Shown here: positions 28,999 to 38,536 of the stretch, piece by piece
Numbering within the stretch: the stretch's first letter is position 1
Layout of the letters: each line of letters starts with the position of its first letter
Assembly (NCBI GenBank): GCA_017434525.1
Contig: JAFRFD010000086.1
Span: 1-64,000, forward strand
From: Methanobrevibacter sp.
GTDB lineage: Archaea > Methanobacteriota > Methanobacteria > Methanobacteriales > Methanobacteriaceae
DNA length: 64,000 bases
Direction of reading: 5' to 3'
Notes under the pieces: model-generated
What the model was told of the DNA's origin: nothing
Seen by the model: only the letters and a program-made list of their open reading frames with translations
Database searches by the model: none
Made by a program: the position numbers and the translations under genes

Positions 28999-30822
28999 AT
29001 GAGAATTTTATTAATCCATTCTGATTATTTAAATTATAATGTAAAAAATAAAACACCTGTAGCTGAAGAAATTGAAGAAGCCAAAAAAGAAGGGTCCTTT
29101 GATGATTCTTTAGTAGTATTTACAGCTGTTGAAAAAGAAGATGAAAATAATCCCGAAGGTATTGTTAAAAATTTAGTCAAAGAAGTTAAAAAAGCTAATG
29201 ATCAAGTTAAAGCTGAAAATATAGTATTATATCCTTATGCTCACTTATCTTCATCATTAAGCTCTCCAAAAGTAGCTGTAGACATCTTAAAAGATGCTGA
29301 AGAAGCTTTGCTTGCTGAAAATTTAACTGTTAAAAGAGTACCTTTCGGATGGTATAAAGCATTTGAGATTTCCTGTAAAGGACACCCATTAAGTGAACTT
29401 TCAAGAACCATAACTGCTGAAAAAGAGGAAACCAAAGTTGAAAGAAAACCTTCAACATGGCAAATTCTTGAAGGAGATAAAATCACTCAAATTGAAGACT
29501 TTAAATTTGATAACAGAGCTTTCAAACAACTTGTTGATTATGAACTTGGATGTGGTGCATCTGATGAAGGCGAACCTCCACATGTTAAATTAATGAGAGA
29601 AAAGGAAATTTGTGATTACGAGCCTGCTTCCGATGTTGGAAACCTCAGATGGTATCCTAAAGGAAAATTAATCAGAGATTTGCTTGCAGATTATGTTTAT
29701 GACTTGACTGTTGAACGTGGAGCTATGCCTGTTGAAACTCCAATTTTCTATGATTTGGACAATCAGGCTATTTATGAGCATGCTTATAAATTCGGTGAAA
29801 GACAATACAGAACAGACACAAAAAAGAAATTGATGCTCAGATTTGCAGCTTGTTTCGGTGCATTCAGATTAATGTCCGATTCATATTTAACATGGAAAAA
29901 CTTGCCTGCTAAAATTTTTGAATTAACTAGATATAGTTTTCGTTTTGAGAAAAAAGGAGAAGTTGTAGGTCTTAAAAGACTTAGAGCATTTACCATGCCT
30001 GATTGTCACTCTTTCTGTGCTGATATTCCTTCTTCATTAGAAGAATTCTCTAACCAAACTGATATGTGTATGCAAACTGGAAAAGACTTAGATTTAGACT
30101 TTGAGGTAATTTTCAGAGCTACTCAAGATTTCTTCGAAGATAATGAAGAATGGATGTATGAAATCGCTCATAAATTCAATAAACCTATTCTTTTAGAAAT
30201 TTTACCAGAAAGACACCATTATTGGGTATGTAAAATTGATTTAGCAAATATTGATGCTTTAGGTCGTCCAATTGAAAACCCAACAGTTCAAATTGATGTT
30301 GAAAGTGGTAAAAGATTCGGTATCACTTACTTAGGCGAAGACGGTGAACAACACAACCCAACAATTTTACACACTTCACCAACTGGAAGTATTGAAAGGG
30401 TTTTATGTGCAATGCTTGAAAAAACAGCTATTGAACTTAATGAACGTGCGCCAATGTTACCAACTTGGTTAAGCCCGATTCAAGCAAGAATCCTCACTGT
30501 TGGAGATGCTCATGAAGAATTTGCAAACGAATTATATGATAAAATCAATGCTTCTAATATTCGCGTAGATATTGATGATAGGGATGAAAGTGTTGGTAAA
30601 AAAATTAGAAACGCAGCTAAAGAATGGATTCCATACATTTTTGTTGTTGGAGACAAAGAAGTTGAATCAGGTAAATTCCAAGTAACTGTACGTGAAACTG
30701 GTGAAAAAGTCGACATGACAGCTGAAGAATTGATAGCTGAAATTAATGAAAAATGTGAAGGAAAACCTTTCAGAAGATTACCTTTACCTAAAGATATCTC
30801 AAGAAGAATTAACTTCCAATAA
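28999..30822 (+). CDS. thrS: Threonyl-tRNA synthetase, archaeal type
   Basis: The 607-residue synthetase has the archaea-specific N-terminal editing domain related to D-Tyr-tRNA deacylase (residues 1-140, with [13 protein letters not shown]), which removes mischarged serine. The class II core contains [12 protein letters not shown] with the zinc-site Cys, [13 protein letters not shown] and the motif 3 [18 protein letters not shown]. The anticodon-binding domain begins near residue 490. GGTGGT precedes the ATG. Confidence 0.97.
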   Translation: MRILLIHSDYLNYNVKNKTPVAEEIEEAKKEGSFDDSLVVFTAVEKEDENNPEGIVKNLVKEVKKANDQVKAENIVLYPYAHLSSSLSSPKVAVDILKDAEEALLAENLTVKRVPFGWYKAFEISCKGHPLSELSRTITAEKEETKVERKPSTWQILEGDKITQIEDFKFDNRAFKQLVDYELGCGASDEGEPPHVKLMREKEICDYEPASDVGNLRWYPKGKLIRDLLADYVYDLTVERGAMPVETPIFYDLDNQAIYEHAYKFGERQYRTDTKKKLMLRFAACFGAFRLMSDSYLTWKNLPAKIFELTRYSFRFEKKGEVVGLKRLRAFTMPDCHSFCADIPSSLEEFSNQTDMCMQTGKDLDLDFEVIFRATQDFFEDNEEWMYEIAHKFNKPILLEILPERHHYWVCKIDLANIDALGRPIENPTVQIDVESGKRFGITYLGEDGEQHNPTILHTSPTGSIERVLCAMLEKTAIELNERAPMLPTWLSPIQARILTVGDAHEEFANELYDKINASNIRVDIDDRDESVGKKIRNAAKEWIPYIFVVGDKEVESGKFQVTVRETGEKVDMTAEELIAEINEKCEGKPFRRLPLPKDISRRINFQ

Positions 30823-30879
30823 TTATATTTATCAATAAAAATATATTATTAAATGTTATATTATAACGGAGGAAATTTA

Positions 30880-32127
30880 ATGGACCCAATGTATAAAATA
30901 GGAGAAGCTCTTATTGGAGACGGCCCTGAATTAGCACACATTGATTTATTAATCGGTGATAAATTTGGCCCTGTCGGCCAAGCTTTCGCCAATGGTTTAT
31001 CAAACCTTTCTGTAGGCCACACTCCATTAACAAGTGTAATTAGACCTAACTTAATGACCAAACCAGCTACTTTAATCATTCCTAAAGTAACTGTTGGAGA
31101 TTTAGATGATGCAAGTAAAATATTTGGACCTGCACAAACAGCTGTTGCAAGAGCAGTAGCTGATGCAGTAGAAGATGGATACATTCCTAAAGATATTGTA
31201 GAAGACATTGTTATTAATGTAAGTGTATTTATTGATCCTTCTGCTAAAGATTACAGAAAAATCTATCAATACAACTATGGAGCAACTAAATTAGCAATCA
31301 GAAGGGCAATGGATGGATACCCATCAATTGAAAAAGTGCTTGCAGAAAAAGACCGTGGAACTCACCCAATTATGGGATTCAAAGTCAAAAAACTTTGGTC
31401 ACCACCATACTTACAAGTTGCACTTGACTTAGATAATGAAGCTGCAATGGAAAGAATCATCAAAGACTTACCTGACAATGATAGAATTCTTCTTGAAGCT
31501 GGTACTCCACTTGTTAAAAAATTCGGTGTTGGAATTATTGGTAAAATTAGAGCTTTACGTCCAGATGCGTTCATTATTGCTGACTTAAAAACTTTAGATG
31601 TTGGTCGTGTTGAAGTTAAAATGGCTGCAGATGAAACTGCTGATGCAGTAGCTATTTCTGGTCTTGGTACAGTGGAATCTATTGCTAAAGCTATCCACGA
31701 AACTCAAAAACAAGGTATTTACTCTATCCTTGATATGATGAATGTTGCTGAATTTGAGAAAAAATTATCCAAACTCCCTGAAGACTTAAAACCAGACATT
31801 GTTTTATTACACAGAAATGTTGATTTAGAAACCTATAAAGCAGAACATGGTGAAGATACTGGTGACATGACTGAATGGGGTAACATCAAAGATATCAAAG
31901 CAGCACTTGGTAAAAAAGGCCTTATTGCTGTTGCTGGTGGAATTAAACCTAATAATGTTGAAGAAGCTATTGAAAAAGGTGCAAACATCATTATTGCTGG
32001 AAGATACATTATTGGTTCCAGAGACGTAAGAAGAGCTGCACAAGACTTCTTAGAACATTTCGATCCAGATCCAGACAACATGAGACTTGCAATGGATGAG
32101 GACGAAAATATTGAAGTGAAAGACTAA
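30880..32127 (+). CDS. Bifunctional formaldehyde-activating enzyme / 3-hexulose-6-phosphate synthase
   Basis: This 415-residue fusion joins Fae (residues 1-160; [20 protein letters not shown] with the active-site His, then [10 protein letters not shown]) to Hps (about 170-400; a TIM-barrel with [32 protein letters not shown] and [10 protein letters not shown]). Fae links formaldehyde to tetrahydromethanopterin; Hps in archaea mainly works in reverse to make ribulose 5-phosphate from hexulose phosphate. The fusion thus supplies pentoses and captures the formaldehyde released. The ATG at 30880 has GGAGG at 30868-30872. A perfect 11-base hairpin follows. Confidence 0.95.
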   Translation: MDPMYKIGEALIGDGPELAHIDLLIGDKFGPVGQAFANGLSNLSVGHTPLTSVIRPNLMTKPATLIIPKVTVGDLDDASKIFGPAQTAVARAVADAVEDGYIPKDIVEDIVINVSVFIDPSAKDYRKIYQYNYGATKLAIRRAMDGYPSIEKVLAEKDRGTHPIMGFKVKKLWSPPYLQVALDLDNEAAMERIIKDLPDNDRILLEAGTPLVKKFGVGIIGKIRALRPDAFIIADLKTLDVGRVEVKMAADETADAVAISGLGTVESIAKAIHETQKQGIYSILDMMNVAEFEKKLSKLPEDLKPDIVLLHRNVDLETYKAEHGEDTGDMTEWGNIKDIKAALGKKGLIAVAGGIKPNNVEEAIEKGANIIIAGRYIIGSRDVRRAAQDFLEHFDPDPDNMRLAMDEDENIEVKD

Positions 32128-32129
32128 AC

Positions 32130-32172
32130 AATAAATTAGATTTATTCTAATTTATTTTCTATTTTTTTTAAA
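32130..32172 (+). terminator. fae-hps terminator hairpin
   Basis: AATAAATTAGA (32130-32140) pairs perfectly with TCTAATTTATT (32146-32156) around TTTAT, followed by a T-rich run to 32172. This 11-base stem is a clear transcription end signal. Confidence 0.75.
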
Positions 32173-32188
32173 AAGGAGTTTTTTTATT

Positions 32189-32470
32189 ATGGGATTTTGT
32201 AATTCATGTGGTAGGCCTATTGTAAAAGAAGATTATGGGACTAACAAAGATGGGAGCCTTAATCCTGAGTTTTGTAAAGATTGTTATCAAGACGGAGAAT
32301 ATACAGAACCAGATATAACTCTTAATGAAATGATTGTTAGAAAAACAAAAGAGATGATGGAAAAAAATCCAAGATTGCCAGAAACTCAAGCAACTGGTAT
32401 TACTGCGATGTTTATTCCTGGGTTAAAAAGATGGAATCCTGAATTTCAGGATGATTACGAAACTTTTTAA
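32189..32470 (+). CDS. Putative zinc-ribbon protein (Zn_ribbon_2 type)
   Basis: The 93-residue protein begins FCNSCGRPIVKEDYGTNKDG and continues NPEFCKDCYQDGEYTEPD, i.e. two CxxC pairs separated by about 24 residues with the conserved Gly-Thr-Asn and Asp-Gly-Glu-Phe/Tyr. This is the pattern of the small zinc-ribbon family often found in archaea and Firmicutes. Function is unknown. GGAG precedes the ATG. It converges with the coiled-coil gene, overlapping it by 4 bases. Confidence 0.75.
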   Translation: MGFCNSCGRPIVKEDYGTNKDGSLNPEFCKDCYQDGEYTEPDITLNEMIVRKTKEMMEKNPRLPETQATGITAMFIPGLKRWNPEFQDDYETF

Positions 32471-33321
32471 CTTTTACTTTTTAAAATAAATTCTTTAACT
32501 TTATTGGCTATATACTCGTCACGGGATTTGGTAGTTTTAATGTTATATAGCTCTTCTTCTAATGCATTGTATTTGTCAACTAAATCGTTGTATTCAAGGC
32601 GAAGAGAATCATAATCTTTTTCTAAACCTTCATTAAGTTCATACATTTCGGCATAGCTTGTTTTAGTGTTAAGATTTTCTTGTTTTAATTGATCATATTT
32701 TGAACTTACCTGGTTGTAACTTTCTTTAATAGAGGAGTGTTCTTCTCTTAGAGTTGAGCATTTTGTTTTAAGATTTTTGTTTTCTTCTTTAATGCTTGAA
32801 TATTTGGTTTTGAGGTTTTCATTTTCAGTTTTTATGTTAACGAATTTGGTTTTGAGGTTTTCATTTTCAATGATTAATTTTGAATGTTTGTCTCTGATTA
32901 AATCATTTTCATGCTTTAAGTCGTTAATGTTATCTTTATGCAAAGTATTAAATTTATTTTCCATTTCAGCTAATTCATTATTCCTTTGAGCAAGTTCAGC
33001 TTTTAAATTTTCAATTTCACTTTGAAACTCTAAAGCAGATGGGTTTAAATTTTCTTCTAGTTGTTTTTCCAATTTTTTCACTTCCTCAATATATAAATAA
33101 TTAACTATCTTTAATACCTGGTTTTCTTCCTCTATACTTTTAAAATTTTCAATTTCGGATTGAGGTATGATTAATACTTCTTCTTTATTTTCGTAGATAT
33201 CCTCATTTTTCGGTACTGTGATTTGGATTTGCTCTGTTGTGTACTTTTTCCTCTCACCGTTTTTTAGAGTTCTATTATACTCCCGTGAATATTTCTTTAC
33301 AATACCTTTACCTACTTTCAT
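32467..33321 (-). CDS. Coiled-coil protein with 14-residue repeats
   Basis: The 284-residue protein has a small basic N-terminal beta-rich domain (residues 1-60, GKGIVKKYSREYNRTLKNG and EEVLIIPQSEIENF) followed by a long coiled coil to residue 270. Within it three consecutive 14-residue units share the core ENLKTK or KNLKTK, for instance ENENLKTKYSSIKE. The start is the ATG at 33321 with GAGG upstream; a TTG two codons earlier is weaker. It may be a structural or tethering protein. It is divergent from the secreted protein at 33634. I do not recognise a family. Confidence 0.65.
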   Translation of the reverse strand: MKVGKGIVKKYSREYNRTLKNGERKKYTTEQIQITVPKNEDIYENKEEVLIIPQSEIENFKSIEEENQVLKIVNYLYIEEVKKLEKQLEENLNPSALEFQSEIENLKAELAQRNNELAEMENKFNTLHKDNINDLKHENDLIRDKHSKLIIENENLKTKFVNIKTENENLKTKYSSIKEENKNLKTKCSTLREEHSSIKESYNQVSSKYDQLKQENLNTKTSYAEMYELNEGLEKDYDSLRLEYNDLVDKYNALEEELYNIKTTKSRDEYIANKVKEFILKSKS

Positions 33322-33327
33322 ATTCAA

Positions 33328-33633
33328 ATCCTCATTTTTATGATATGTTTTTTTATAATTATAAATCTTATCCTATTTCAAGATTGAAGTGACATCATAA
33401 TCTTATTGAATTTAGACAATATTTTATTCATTTTCATTTTTTCAGATTTTTTTCATTAAATGTAAAAATTTTTAAGTCTGAAATACTATACTATATTTGT
33501 ATAAATTTTTGTATGGCAGTGATAATCTCTAGTGTATTGTTGCTGTATAAATTTTTATGGTGGTGATAAGACTAGTTAAATGATTAAAGTTGCTGTATAA
33601 ATTTTTATATATTAATTGTGGGGGTAAAAAAAT
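33328..33633. other. Divergent intergenic region
   Basis: This 306-base stretch separates the coiled-coil gene from the secreted-protein gene. The right half holds the three tandem promoter-like units. The left half is AT-rich and must carry the coiled-coil promoter, though I cannot place a single TATA box with confidence. I see no RNA gene. A 17-codon frame at 33513-33566 lies within the repeat and is probably chance. Confidence 0.5.
33498..33613 (+). repeat. Three tandem promoter-like units
   Basis: The core TGTATAAATTTTT occurs three times, starting at 33498, 33544 and 33594. The first two copies are followed by ATGGCAGTGATAA or ATGGTGGTGATAA, which resemble ribosome-binding sites, and copies two and three are preceded by TTGC. 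Copy spacing is 46 and 50 bases. The core reads as a TATA box. The array ends about 20 bases before the ATT start of the secreted protein. It may be duplicated promoters or remains of a repeated gene start. Confidence 0.65.
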
Positions 33634-35475
33634 ATTAAAAAACTATTAGCTCCACTTATAATTATTAGCGTTTTGCTTATAGTAAGTATAAGCGGAGTTT
33701 ATGCAGAAGATATAGATGTCGAGTCATCAGTCGTGACCGAAAGTCCGATTTCTGCTGATGTTGATACAAGTTTATCTTCCTGTAATGCTTTTAATGACGA
33801 TTTATCTAATATTTATGAACCTTCGGATTCATCTAATTCATATGGATCATTTGATTCGTATGGTTATTTTGGATCTTCGGATGTACCTCAAATTAATGAA
33901 AAAATTGGTTATACCCTTCTTAATTCATACGGCTATTATGAATCATACAACGGTAAGGTAATTGATGTTGAGTATAATAATATAGATTCATTTGAATCTG
34001 TGGATGTGCCTGTTGTCGATGTTGATTACTCCTTTGGTGGTACACTTGGCTTTTGTGAATTTGTTGATGGAACTGTAACTGATATTGATGTTGATTATGT
34101 AGATGTTAATTATGGCGCATTGAAAATGCCTATGATTGATGTGTATGATGAGGAAGGTGAATTAAATCAAGCAATTAAGATTGTTGATGATAATGTTATT
34201 ATAAATAATTATAATAGTTTTTCTAGAAATATTTTAGAAAATATTCCTGTTTCGACTAAAGAAAATTTAAATCAACGCGCCAGTGTTGATATAAATGTTG
34301 TCGACACGATTATATCTGAAGTTACTGATGATATGGGAACTTCTGAAAGTTATAAATTAATTAGAGATGTAACTCAAGCAGATAATTTACTTAAATTTGA
34401 AAATGTTGATGCTATTTTAGCTATAGATGTGTCTAGCGTACCAATGGCTAGTGAGCCGGTATTCGATGGTATTTTAAGGGCATCTGAATATATTTCTAAT
34501 GTGGAAGAGGTATATTTCGGAACTTTATCTCAGGAGGATAATGAAATACTTTTAAAATCTATTGGTTCTGAAAACACATTATTGTTCGCAGGTATAGCTA
34601 ATTGGTATTCTGATGTAACATTTGAAAAGCTACAAAATTTAGCGAATCATGGACAAATCTGTGAAGATATCCTTGATGGTTGCACAGTTACTAAAGCATT
34701 ACTCCAATATTATCCGCTAACTAATGAATTATATATCTATAAACTTAGTAGCGATGAAGATGAACATAATCATGTAATTAATGATACTAACTCTCATGGT
34801 TTGGATTATGCATATGGGAAACACGTAGATGTGATCTATAAAGATATGCCTAATTTAATGGTCTTAACTTCCTATGGAGTTGTTTTTATTGAAAAACAAT
34901 TATCCGCAGGTTCTTGGGACAGTTTAAATGATGTTCTAGGGGCTAGAATATCAAGCGAAACTTTATTGCCGGATCATAAAGCAATATGGACTCCATTATT
35001 GTTGTTAAAACAACAAGATTTGCAAAAATCGGTTTTAGACAGTCATGCTGATGATAACGGGAAATTTAAAAAAATAAATGCTACAAATAAAATGGATAAT
35101 GATAATACGAACGGTTCTAATTCAAGCAATAAATCCCATAACGGTAAAGTTTACCAATGTTATAAGGAATGGCTTAATTGGGGACATTCAGGTCATTGTT
35201 GTCATTATGCAAGTGCTAATGTGGCTGCTTCCAGCAGTTCAGTTCAATTAGATAACATTAATATGAATTCAACTGGTAATTCAACTAAGAATTCAAAAAA
35301 GAATTCAACCAATAATTCTACTAATGTTACTAATGGAGGTATGAAGAAAAGTATCGGATCTCCGAAAACTAACGTGGAGGAAGCCGAACCGACATATACC
35401 TTGATATATGCGATCATTGGTATTGCAATTGTTTGTTATTTATTTAACTCAAGTTATATGAGACGTGATGACTAA
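33634..35475 (+). CDS. Large secreted membrane-anchored protein, apparent ATT start
   Basis: The protein has a signal peptide, an Asp/Ser/Tyr-rich region to about residue 200, an unrecognised folded middle part (about 220-420), an Asn/Ser/Thr-rich low-complexity segment and a C-terminal membrane helix with a short basic-acidic tail. A Cys/His group (VYQCYKEWLNWGHSGHCCHY) lies near residue 510. No ATG, GTG or TTG can start a full signal peptide: the frame opens after a TAA at 33625, and the codon in the right place is ATT at 33634, giving 613 residues beginning (M)KKLLAPLIIISVLLIVS, with GGGGGT upstream. A TTG at 33673 would cut off most of the signal peptide. Probably a surface protein; function unknown. 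Confidence 0.6.
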   Translation: MKKLLAPLIIISVLLIVSISGVYAEDIDVESSVVTESPISADVDTSLSSCNAFNDDLSNIYEPSDSSNSYGSFDSYGYFGSSDVPQINEKIGYTLLNSYGYYESYNGKVIDVEYNNIDSFESVDVPVVDVDYSFGGTLGFCEFVDGTVTDIDVDYVDVNYGALKMPMIDVYDEEGELNQAIKIVDDNVIINNYNSFSRNILENIPVSTKENLNQRASVDINVVDTIISEVTDDMGTSESYKLIRDVTQADNLLKFENVDAILAIDVSSVPMASEPVFDGILRASEYISNVEEVYFGTLSQEDNEILLKSIGSENTLLFAGIANWYSDVTFEKLQNLANHGQICEDILDGCTVTKALLQYYPLTNELYIYKLSSDEDEHNHVINDTNSHGLDYAYGKHVDVIYKDMPNLMVLTSYGVVFIEKQLSAGSWDSLNDVLGARISSETLLPDHKAIWTPLLLLKQQDLQKSVLDSHADDNGKFKKINATNKMDNDNTNGSNSSNKSHNGKVYQCYKEWLNWGHSGHCCHYASANVAASSSSVQLDNINMNSTGNSTKNSKKNSTNNSTNVTNGGMKKSIGSPKTNVEEAEPTYTLIYAIIGIAIVCYLFNSSYMRRDD

Positions 35476-35485
35476 AACTTTAAAG

Positions 35486-35530
35486 GATTATTAACTTTTT
35501 AAGTTATTAATCTTCTTTTTTATTTTTTTT
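35486..35530 (+). terminator. Terminator of the secreted-protein gene
   Basis: GATTATTAACTT (35486-35497) pairs with AAGTTATTAATC (35501-35512) over a TTT loop with one mismatch in 12, followed by a long T-rich run. Confidence 0.7.
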
Positions 35531-35574
35531 ATTTTCAAAAAATTTTTTAATAATTGTATTACAAACTATTTTTT

Positions 35575-36159
35575 ATGAAAGTTTTTGGTATTTGTGCTAG
35601 TCCTAGAAATAACACTACAGAGCACGTTTTGAAAAATGCTTTAAGTCAGCTTGAGGAAGATGGTTTTGAATGTGAAATATTCACTTGTCAAGCAAAATCC
35701 ATTAAACCTTGTATGCATTGTGACTATTGTTTGGAAAATAAAAGATGCATAATAGAAGATGACATGGTTGAGGTTTATAGAGGCCTTCAAGAAGCTGATG
35801 GCATTATTTTAGCCACTCCAATTCAAAGTGGAGGAATAAGCAGTAATTTGTCTGCCATAATGGATAGGACAAGGGCATTGGAGGCAATAGACTACAATTT
35901 GCTTCGAGGAAAAATAGGCATGAGCATTGCCGTTGGTGGCGATAGGACCGGCGGTCAGGACTTTGCTCATTTAAAAAATATAACCTACTTCATGATACAC
36001 GGCATAATTCCGGTAAGTGGGGGACCGTTTGGTTCTAATTTAGGGGCTTCATTCTGGTCCAATGATTCGTTAGAGGACATTATAGAGGACAATTATGGTT
36101 GGGAGTCATTGGATAGGACTTTAATTGAATTTAAAAATTTCTTAAATAAATATATTTAA
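35575..36159 (+). CDS. Iron-sulfur flavoprotein (NADPH-dependent FMN reductase family)
   Basis: The 194-residue protein has a flavodoxin-like fold with the FMN loop GICASPRNNTTEHVL and the compact cluster motif CMHCDYCLENKRC, the C-x2-C-x2-C-x5-C that binds [4Fe-4S] in methanogen iron-sulfur flavoproteins. Such proteins move electrons between ferredoxin and FMN and may reduce O2 or peroxide; the substrate here is unknown. The ATG at 35575 has no ribosome-binding site but a TATA-like TTTTTAATA lies about 26 bases upstream, which points to a leaderless transcript. Confidence 0.88.
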   Translation: MKVFGICASPRNNTTEHVLKNALSQLEEDGFECEIFTCQAKSIKPCMHCDYCLENKRCIIEDDMVEVYRGLQEADGIILATPIQSGGISSNLSAIMDRTRALEAIDYNLLRGKIGMSIAVGGDRTGGQDFAHLKNITYFMIHGIIPVSGGPFGSNLGASFWSNDSLEDIIEDNYGWESLDRTLIEFKNFLNKYI

Positions 36160-36208
36160 ATATTAAAATCAATTTATATTAATAATAACTAATTTTTAAA
36201 GGTATATT

Positions 36209-37771
36209 ATGGCAAATAAGTTAGTAAGAGGCAGTTTGATAATTTTTATTGGTAATATAATTTTCCGTATTGGAGGTTATTTGTACCGTTTTTTAATGGC
36301 TACATTGTTGGGTCCTGTTAATAATGGTATTTTAGGGACTACAATGTCAGTTCAGGGGATTTTTCAAACTTTATCCTCTGGTGGCCTTCCTCCTGCTATA
36401 TCTAAATATATTGCAGAATATGAGGCTGTTGAAGACCATAACATGGCCCGGCAGACAATTTATACTGCACTAAAAATTATGGTTTTCCTGGGTTTGTTTT
36501 TAGGATTCTTAATGATTTTTGTCATAGCTCCGTTATTAGCTAATAATTTTATGGGCAAACCGGAAGTTATGGTTCCATTACAGATTATTGGTTTGATTAC
36601 TCCTTTCAGTGTTGTTTTAGGCGCATTTAGAGGCGCATTTCAAGGAGTATATAAGATGGAATATATTGTTTATACTCGTGCTATCGAGCAGTTAGCAATG
36701 ATTTTATTTGCGACAGGATTTGTTATAATAGGATTTTCTGTTGTTGGTGCTCTATGGGGTACGGTTATTGGTTATGCTCTTGCAGCAGTTTCTTCCGTTT
36801 TAATATTCAAGTTCTACATGCCAAAATATATACCTAAAGCTAGTGATGATTTTGAATTTCCATTGCGTGATGAGTTAAAGTTAGGTTTGATGTTAGTGAA
36901 ATTTTCCATTCCGGTTATTATTACAGCAATTGCCGAAATGCTCATTTATAATATTTGTACTCTTATCATGGGTAGATTTTTAACATTGGAAAGCATTGGT
37001 TTTTTCACAGCAGCAGACCCTATTGCTAGGTTGCCTTTAATGATTTCCATTTCTGTTGCAACTACAATTTTACCGGCTTCTTCCGAGGCTTTTAAACTTA
37101 AGGATATTTCTGCACTTCAAAAATATGTCGGCGAATCTTATAAGATTTCATTATTGTTCGTAGTTCCAATGTGTATCGGACTGGCCTTATTTTCAGCACC
37201 TATTTTAAGATTACTTTATTTCAAGATTCCTGCATACGTTGCTGGGGCTTCTGCTTTAGCAATATTGTCCATTGGAATGACTTTTTATTCAATATTTGCC
37301 ATATCTACTAGTATTATTCAAGGTATTGGAAATCCTAGAATTCCAATGTATATTTTAGTATTCGGATCCATTGTAACTGGTGTTCTTTGCTGGATATTTG
37401 CACCGATTTTAGGAATTGCCGGTGGTGCGGCGGCTACAACTATCGCTTGTTTTTTAATGATGGTTCCATGCATCTACTTTGTATTCAAACTGACTGAAAC
37501 AAAAGCTCCAAAAGTTCCAGTTCTAAAAATATTGTCTGCAACTACAATCATGGGCATAGTCGGACTTCTAATCCCAAAAACAACATTATGGCTATTTCCG
37601 GGAATATTTATATGCATGATTGTCTATTTCTTTGCATTGATTTTTGTTAAATTTTTCACAGAAGAGGATATCGTGACCTTAAGGGAATATGGTACTAAGT
37701 TAGGTCCTTTGTCTAAAATAGTCAATAAACTATTAAATTTTGTTGAGAAAATTGAATTTAGAAATAAATAA
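36209..37771 (+). CDS. Polysaccharide-type flippase (MOP/Wzx superfamily)
   Basis: The 520-residue membrane protein has about 14 membrane segments and the MOP-superfamily start (LVRGSLIIFIGNIIFRIGGY, then LLGPVNNGILGT). Members of this branch flip lipid-linked oligosaccharides or cell-wall precursors; in Methanobacteriales it could move a surface glycan or pseudomurein intermediate. GGTATATT precedes the ATG. No glycosyltransferases are adjacent, so the substrate cannot be read from context. It is clearly distinct from the MATE exporter at 13385. Confidence 0.85.
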   Translation: MANKLVRGSLIIFIGNIIFRIGGYLYRFLMATLLGPVNNGILGTTMSVQGIFQTLSSGGLPPAISKYIAEYEAVEDHNMARQTIYTALKIMVFLGLFLGFLMIFVIAPLLANNFMGKPEVMVPLQIIGLITPFSVVLGAFRGAFQGVYKMEYIVYTRAIEQLAMILFATGFVIIGFSVVGALWGTVIGYALAAVSSVLIFKFYMPKYIPKASDDFEFPLRDELKLGLMLVKFSIPVIITAIAEMLIYNICTLIMGRFLTLESIGFFTAADPIARLPLMISISVATTILPASSEAFKLKDISALQKYVGESYKISLLFVVPMCIGLALFSAPILRLLYFKIPAYVAGASALAILSIGMTFYSIFAISTSIIQGIGNPRIPMYILVFGSIVTGVLCWIFAPILGIAGGAAATTIACFLMMVPCIYFVFKLTETKAPKVPVLKILSATTIMGIVGLLIPKTTLWLFPGIFICMIVYFFALIFVKFFTEEDIVTLREYGTKLGPLSKIVNKLLNFVEKIEFRNK

Positions 37772-37834
37772 TGAAAAGGTTATTATATATAAACTACATA
37801 TAATTATCATATTATATGATTGGGGGATTATATA

Positions 37835-38527
37835 ATGGCTGATGTGAGTGCAGGTGTTGAATATAAAATCAATGTAGATGGCAATTCTTTCTTGCTAGAC
37901 AGTAAGAAATACCAGTTATTGGAATACATTTTAGACACTGGTTCTTTGACTGAAGCGGCAAAATCTATCAGTGTTTCCTATAGAACCGCCTTAAACTACA
38001 TTGAAAAAATAGAATCAACACTTAATGTAAAAATTGTAAATACAACAAAAGGTGGAAAAGGTGGGGGTGGTGGAACTACCCTTACAGAAGAAGGATATTC
38101 TATTTTAAAAGAATGCAAGAAAATTAACGCAATTATGGAACTCCATAAGGATGTTAATGAAATAGAAGCAGAGATTGTAGATATTAATAAGGTTAAAGGC
38201 GTCATGACAATTAAGATGGAAGACTTCCAGATTAATGCTCCTTTAAACAGAAAATATGAAATTGGAGATAAGATATTAGCATTAATCAGTTATGATAATA
38301 TCTTTTTAATGTTGGAACCACAAACTTCTAGCATCCGTAATATTCTCAAAGGTCAAATTGTTGAAATGAGACTTGAAAATGAGATTATTCGCGTTAAAGT
38401 TAATGTTGGTGGAGTTGTACTATGTTCCGATATCACCGTCTCCGCCGAAAAAGAATTAAATCTTAACATTGGAAAAGAAGTGTATATAGGATTTAAAGCA
38501 ATGTCTGTTGCTACTTTAAAATTATAA
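37835..38527 (+). CDS. ModE-family molybdate-responsive regulator
   Basis: The 230-residue protein has a LysR/ModE winged helix (residues 15-95: TGSLTEAAKSISVSYRTALN and the glycine-rich wing KGGKGGGGGTTLTEEGYSIL) and a C-terminal part with two TOBE/Mop-like repeats (from about 108 and 173) that bind molybdate or tungstate. It likely controls uptake or use of Mo/W, needed for formylmethanofuran and formate dehydrogenases. The ATG at 37835 has GGGGGA upstream; a TTG five codons earlier overlaps that site and is rejected. A ferredoxin gene follows after 9 bases. Confidence 0.88.
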   Translation: MADVSAGVEYKINVDGNSFLLDSKKYQLLEYILDTGSLTEAAKSISVSYRTALNYIEKIESTLNVKIVNTTKGGKGGGGGTTLTEEGYSILKECKKINAIMELHKDVNEIEAEIVDINKVKGVMTIKMEDFQINAPLNRKYEIGDKILALISYDNIFLMLEPQTSSIRNILKGQIVEMRLENEIIRVKVNVGGVVLCSDITVSAEKELNLNIGKEVYIGFKAMSVATLKL

Positions 38528-38536
38528 GGTGATTGC

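Noticed and set aside
33513-33566. 17-codon hydrophobic frame in the tripled repeat (possible leader peptide)
   Set aside because: It starts and ends inside the repeated promoter-like units and has no separate ribosome-binding site; probably chance.
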